A stretch of 8,624 bases of DNA from SAR86 cluster bacterium (lineage in GTDB: Bacteria; Pseudomonadota; Gammaproteobacteria; Pseudomonadales; Azotimanducaceae): contig JABMOJ010000076.1 of NCBI GenBank assembly GCA_013204195.1, positions 1 through 8,624 on the forward strand. Reading direction: 5' to 3'. Below the pieces are notes generated by a model. That model was not told where the DNA came from. It ran no database searches and worked only from the letters and a program-made list of their open reading frames with translations. This document shows, one piece after another, positions 5,878 to 8,624 of this stretch; within the stretch, counting starts at the first letter, position 1, and each line of letters begins with the position of its first letter. Both the position numbers and the translations under genes were made by a program.

Positions 5878-6471
5878 ATGGAACCGAAAATTCTCGGAGA
5901 AAAATACGACAAGATTGCTCATCTGTGGCATGAACAACACGACAATTCAGCCTATGGTGTCGCGCAGTTCAAAAAGGCTTTGGGTTTTGCACCGGCTGGC
6001 GGTCGCGCGCTGGATGTGGGCTGCGGTGCGGGCGGGCGCCTTGTGCGACTTCTGCAGGCCCAGAACTTTCAGGTTACAGGTGTCGACGTGTCGGCAGAGA
6101 TGATTAAAATCGCTTCAACAAAGCATCCAGATCAGACCTTTGTACATCAAGATATTTGCACCTGGCAGTTGCCTTACCAATACGATTTTATCGTCGCTTG
6201 GGATAGCATTTTCCATTTACCCTTTGCGAGCCAGAAGCCAGTTGTTAGCAAGCTGTGCGCCGGCCTCGCTCAAGATGGCATTCTGGTGTACACCTTCGGT
6301 AACGCCCATGGTGAGATTACTGATCAATGGCATAACGATACTTTTTACTATAGCTCGATCGGCATCAATGAAAATCTACAGCTGCTGATGGATAATGGCC
6401 TATCGATTTTGCATCTCGATTTGGATCAATACCCGCAAACCCATGTTTATGTTATCGCAGCACGGCTTTAA
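5878..6471 (+). CDS. Class I SAM-dependent methyltransferase
   Basis: A 197-residue Rossmann-fold methyltransferase. Motif I is ALDVGCGAGGRL (44-55), the acidic end of beta 2 is VTGVD (66-70) with D70 expected to hold the SAM ribose, and QDI (91-93) follows beta 3. The motif IV strand is YDFIVAWDSIFHLP (102-115) and motif V/VI is DGILVYTFG (133-141). The N-terminal region (MEPKILGEKYDKIAHLWHEQ) is the short helical cap common in small ubiquinone/thiopurine-like methyltransferases. The acceptor cannot be read from sequence: small molecule is likeliest given the size, absence of extra domains and neighbours. It ends the plus-strand group; its TAA overlaps the stop of the opposite hydrolase gene by 4 bases, so no terminator can lie between them. 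Confidence 0.9.
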   Translation: MEPKILGEKYDKIAHLWHEQHDNSAYGVAQFKKALGFAPAGGRALDVGCGAGGRLVRLLQAQNFQVTGVDVSAEMIKIASTKHPDQTFVHQDICTWQLPYQYDFIVAWDSIFHLPFASQKPVVSKLCAGLAQDGILVYTFGNAHGEITDQWHNDTFYYSSIGINENLQLLMDNGLSILHLDLDQYPQTHVYVIAARL

Positions 6472-7577
6472 TGACTATCCCTGACGTAGGTGTTAAAAAA
6501 CGTCATCATTTCCGCGTTTAACGTCAGCTTGAGCTGTTCGCGAGGTAGTGATCCCGAAATGCCCAGACGCTTCGAGAATTTTGAGAACTGCGGAGTATCG
6601 GAAAAATCGAAATGCTTGGTGCCATCCAGTAATAACTTGGTTCCTAAGGGCGTACTGTTCGCGATCAAACTATCCAGCTTTTGATAATTGACCGGATCAT
6701 CCCATTGGCTTTGGCCGATGTAGAGAAACGGAGTTTGTAATCCAGCGGCTATTCGCTCCTCTGGAATGGGTATCATCCAGCCATCAAGAGCGACACTGGC
6801 TTTGATTCGAGGATCAGTGGCTGCTGCCATGATGCTGGTGGCGCCACCAAAGGAATGGCCGAATATACCAATGCGCTGCAGATCCAGCATGCCCCAGAGT
6901 CCTTCCTCGGGTTCATTCAAGGTGGTCAGTTTATCGAGCAAAAAACTGATGTCAGCAGCGCGGGTTGCCAGTTGTGGCGAGCGAAATGCCCAGAACTCTT
7001 CCGGGGTTAAGGCATGGGGTTCTGCGGAACGGTAATCCGCGGTGCTGCCATCCTCAAATATCGTCAGATAAGCGTCAAAGGGATGATCAATGGCGACTAC
7101 GATATAGCCGAGGCTCGCGAACTCCTCGGCCTGGACTGAGTTTTGACCCTTCATGCCACCCAAGCCATGAGAAAACAAAATAACAGGGGCTTGGGGCATG
7201 CCAGCCAATGGCACAGCATCGGTGAGCGCGTTGGTTTTAACGTACTGAATATGATCAATCAAAAATCGTGGTAGGCCCATCTGCTTAGCCAGTGGCGTCA
7301 GTCGTTGCTGAGGATTATCGACGTAAGGATAAGGTGCGCCACTTGATTCTGCCGTTGGATACCAGACCTGAACCACGAGTCTGCGTTTATCACCGGCGAT
7401 ATCGGTGAACCATTCTGTCCGGCTGTCGTCAGTCCAATTCATGATCTGCGTGCCTACAGCAAAGTCACCTGAGGGTTGTGGTAGGTCATCAAATGGCAGC
7501 AGCCGAGGCATGATCAGCGAGCAGCCAGCGGAGAAGGCGGTAAGGAGCATGATGCTGGTGGCGCGGAATATAGACAT
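6468..7577 (-). CDS. Lipoprotein alpha/beta hydrolase of the PAF-acetylhydrolase family
   Basis: A 369-residue secreted esterase/lipase-type enzyme. The nucleophile elbow is GHSFGG (240-245, S242), the acid lies in ALDGW (D265) and the base in DGTKHFDFSD (H322). This order and these contexts are those of plasma/type II PAF acetylhydrolases, which cleave short or oxidised sn-2 acyl chains from phospholipids. The oxyanion region is ILFSHGLGG (133-141). The N-terminus MSIFRATSIMLLTAFSAGC is a signal peptide ending in a lipobox (C19, preceded by Ser-Ala-Gly), so it should be lipid-anchored in the cell envelope. I chose the ATG at 7577; the longer TTG start at 7670 would bury the signal peptide behind 31 residues. 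There is no clear Shine-Dalgarno site. Substrate is inferred; a general carboxylesterase is also possible. Confidence 0.85.
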   Translation of the reverse strand: MSIFRATSIMLLTAFSAGCSLIMPRLLPFDDLPQPSGDFAVGTQIMNWTDDSRTEWFTDIAGDKRRLVVQVWYPTAESSGAPYPYVDNPQQRLTPLAKQMGLPRFLIDHIQYVKTNALTDAVPLAGMPQAPVILFSHGLGGMKGQNSVQAEEFASLGYIVVAIDHPFDAYLTIFEDGSTADYRSAEPHALTPEEFWAFRSPQLATRAADISFLLDKLTTLNEPEEGLWGMLDLQRIGIFGHSFGGATSIMAAATDPRIKASVALDGWMIPIPEERIAAGLQTPFLYIGQSQWDDPVNYQKLDSLIANSTPLGTKLLLDGTKHFDFSDTPQFSKFSKRLGISGSLPREQLKLTLNAEMMTFFNTYVRDSH

Positions 7578-7860
7578 GGGCTTGTTCAATCGTCGAATGG
7601 TTTGGGTCTCGGTACTCGTGATTTTGCCGAGGGCTTGAAGCCATGCAGAATGCCTGATATCGACCGCCAAGAAAAGCCAAACTGTGTCAGCGAGAGCATA
7701 ATCGAGGTGGTCAGTGGGCTTGGGGCATCAGATTACCCTGAGTCTATCGGCTTCAGCGGGCTGACAGTTCAGCTGGAATGGCCAAGTGCCAACCCGAGCT
7801 GAGGGTCTTTGATTGAAGTTTTAGATGCACATCTTGGTTGAAGGGTTTACGGGAAGTGCT

Positions 7861-7912
7861 AACTAGAAGTGCGAACTAGAAGGACGAACTAGAAGTGCGA
7901 ACTAGAAGGGCT
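7861..7912. repeat. 13-base tandem repeat, four copies
   Basis: The unit AACTAGAAGTGCG occurs four times end to end: 7861-7873, 7874-7886, 7887-7899 and 7900-7912. Copies 1 and 3 are identical, copy 2 differs in two bases, and copy 4 diverges after its first nine bases. The preceding GGGAAGTGCT (7851-7860) may be a decayed fifth copy. There are no spacers between units, so it is not a CRISPR array. It lies about 120 bases upstream of the LLM start. Confidence 0.9.
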
Positions 7913-8021
7913 TAAACGAAAGCCTTGATATGCAAAGCTTGAAGTGAGAGCTTTAGAATTGCCGGTTGAGATCGCCAAAGGCGTTAGGTCGACAATAGGG
8001 CAGTTAAATTTTTGAGCACGC

Positions 8022-8026
8022 AGGAG
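8022..8026 (+). promoter_or_regulatory. Shine-Dalgarno site deciding the GTG start of the LLM gene
   Basis: AGGAG lies 8 bases upstream of the GTG at 8035. This supports the non-ATG start over the next in-frame ATG (8089), which would remove the first beta strand of the barrel. Confidence 0.75.
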
Positions 8027-8034
8027 ACAATCAC

Positions 8035-8624
8035 GTGAAGTACGGTCTATTTGGAATCAACACGGGTTTGTGTGCGGAGCCTTCTACCATGATCCAGGTT
8101 GCCAAGAGTGCCGAGGCCGCGGGCTTTGAATCACTGTGGACCGGCGAACACGTGGTGTTGCCAGATCCTCAGGTTGCGCCTTCTCCGGCGGCACCCTTGA
8201 CGCCGATGGTGCACCCATCAACAGCGTTGGCGTTTGTTGCGGGTGTTACTCAGCAGATTAAACTCGGGACCGGTATCACGTTGCTGGCACAGCGTAATGC
8301 TGTGGTGTTAGCCAAAGAGATGGCGAGCCTCGATCATCTGTCTCAGGGTCGTTTGATCTTTGGTATAGGCGCCGGTTATCTCAAGGCGGAGTTTGATGCG
8401 CTGGGCGTCAACTTTGATGAGCGTGGCGCCAGGACCGACGAATATATTCTGGCAATGCGAGAATTATGGACTTCAGATCAGCCGCGATTTTCAGGCCGGT
8501 TTGTCAACTTCGAGGGCATACAGAGTCGGCCCCAACCGTTTCAACCAGGGGGGCCGCCCATTGTTCTAGGGGGGGCGAGCCAGGCCGCGTTCAGAAGAGC
8601 CGTCACTCAGGCGCAGGGCTGGTA
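8035..8624 (+). CDS. LLM class F420-dependent-type oxidoreductase (3' end outside window)
   Basis: The first 196 residues of a luciferase-like monooxygenase-superfamily protein; the gene runs off the window with no stop. The TIM-barrel opens with KYGLFGINTG (2-11), followed by AEAAGFESLWTGEHV (26-40), typical of the family's second strand and active-site His region (H39). Further signature blocks are QQIKLGTGITLL (73-84), MASLDHLSQGRLIFGIGAG (96-114, split motif) with YLKAEFDALG (115-124), and PQPFQPGGPPIVLGG (167-181). These match the LLM F420-dependent subfamily (TIGR03619-like). Members use F420 or flavin to oxidise or reduce small substrates; cofactor and substrate cannot be read here, and many proteobacterial members are so named without F420 synthesis genes nearby. 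Start is GTG with a good ribosome-binding site. Its full length would normally be about 280-310 residues. Confidence 0.92.
   Translation, partial: MKYGLFGINTGLCAEPSTMIQVAKSAEAAGFESLWTGEHVVLPDPQVAPSPAAPLTPMVHPSTALAFVAGVTQQIKLGTGITLLAQRNAVVLAKEMASLDHLSQGRLIFGIGAGYLKAEFDALGVNFDERGARTDEYILAMRELWTSDQPRFSGRFVNFEGIQSRPQPFQPGGPPIVLGGASQAAFRRAVTQAQGW

Larger units (their letters stand above)
7578..8034. other. Non-coding divergent spacer (457 bases)
   Basis: This holds the control regions of the divergent hydrolase and LLM genes. I see no convincing gene: the plus-strand frame 7602-7802 lacks a ribosome-binding site and a family look. The visible features are the 13-base tandem repeat, a small hairpin AAAGCT/AGCTTT (7934-7954) and a lone TAGAAT (7954-7959) that has no matching -35 box at normal spacing. 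Confidence 0.6.

Noticed and set aside
7578..7670. TTG start at 7670 extending the hydrolase to 400 residues
   Set aside because: It would place 31 polar residues before a clear signal peptide and lipobox.
7602..7802. 66-residue plus-strand frame in the divergent spacer
   Set aside because: It overlaps the other strand's leader, lacks a Shine-Dalgarno site and resembles no known family.
7861..7912. CRISPR-like array
   Set aside because: Units are 13 bases with no spacers and no cas genes nearby.

Overview
The window looks like ordinary chromosome from a Gram-negative proteobacterium, most likely a gammaproteobacterium of marine or soil type. The reasons are a YceH (UPF0502) protein, a lipoprotein signal with a lipobox, E. 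coli-like Shine-Dalgarno sites, and a mix of acyl-CoA, F420-type LLM and GFA/OsmC genes that is common in such genomes. The placement is inferred from protein style only; there is no rRNA or other marker gene. I see no tRNA, insertion sequence, phage gene, CRISPR array or origin.

Layout. (1) Bases 1-537 (+) hold the 3' part of a DUF1614 membrane protein cut by the window edge. (2) Convergent to it, on the minus strand, are yceH (678-1385) and a Gre-factor-like protein (1650-2132). A good intrinsic terminator at 1576-1612 ends the Gre-like unit, so the two minus genes are probably transcribed separately. (3) After a roughly 280-base leader with a TATAAT-type promoter candidate comes a feruloyl-CoA-synthase-family AMP-forming ligase (2414-4267, +). 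(4) A likely operon on the plus strand follows: GFA-type zinc protein (4411-4797), OsmC/Ohr-like protein (4865-5326), P-loop nucleotide kinase-like protein (5323-5865, overlapping the previous stop) and class I SAM methyltransferase (5878-6471). (5) A minus-strand lipoprotein of the PAF-acetylhydrolase family (6468-7577) overlaps the methyltransferase tail-to-tail by 4 bases. (6) A 457-base spacer with a 13-base tandem repeat precedes an LLM-class oxidoreductase (8035 to window end, +), truncated at the edge.

How the genes might work together. The GFA, OsmC-like and methyltransferase genes suggest small-molecule or thiol/electrophile handling, but no shared pathway can be proved. The ligase stands alone, without the hydratase/lyase and aldehyde dehydrogenase that usually accompany ferulate catabolism, so its substrate is open.

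A recurring non-coding theme is short, nearly perfect head-to-tail duplication in three separate spacers (572-640, 4295-4337, 7861-7912), one of them joined to a 12-bp inverted repeat. I did not find a convincing novel multi-gene system.
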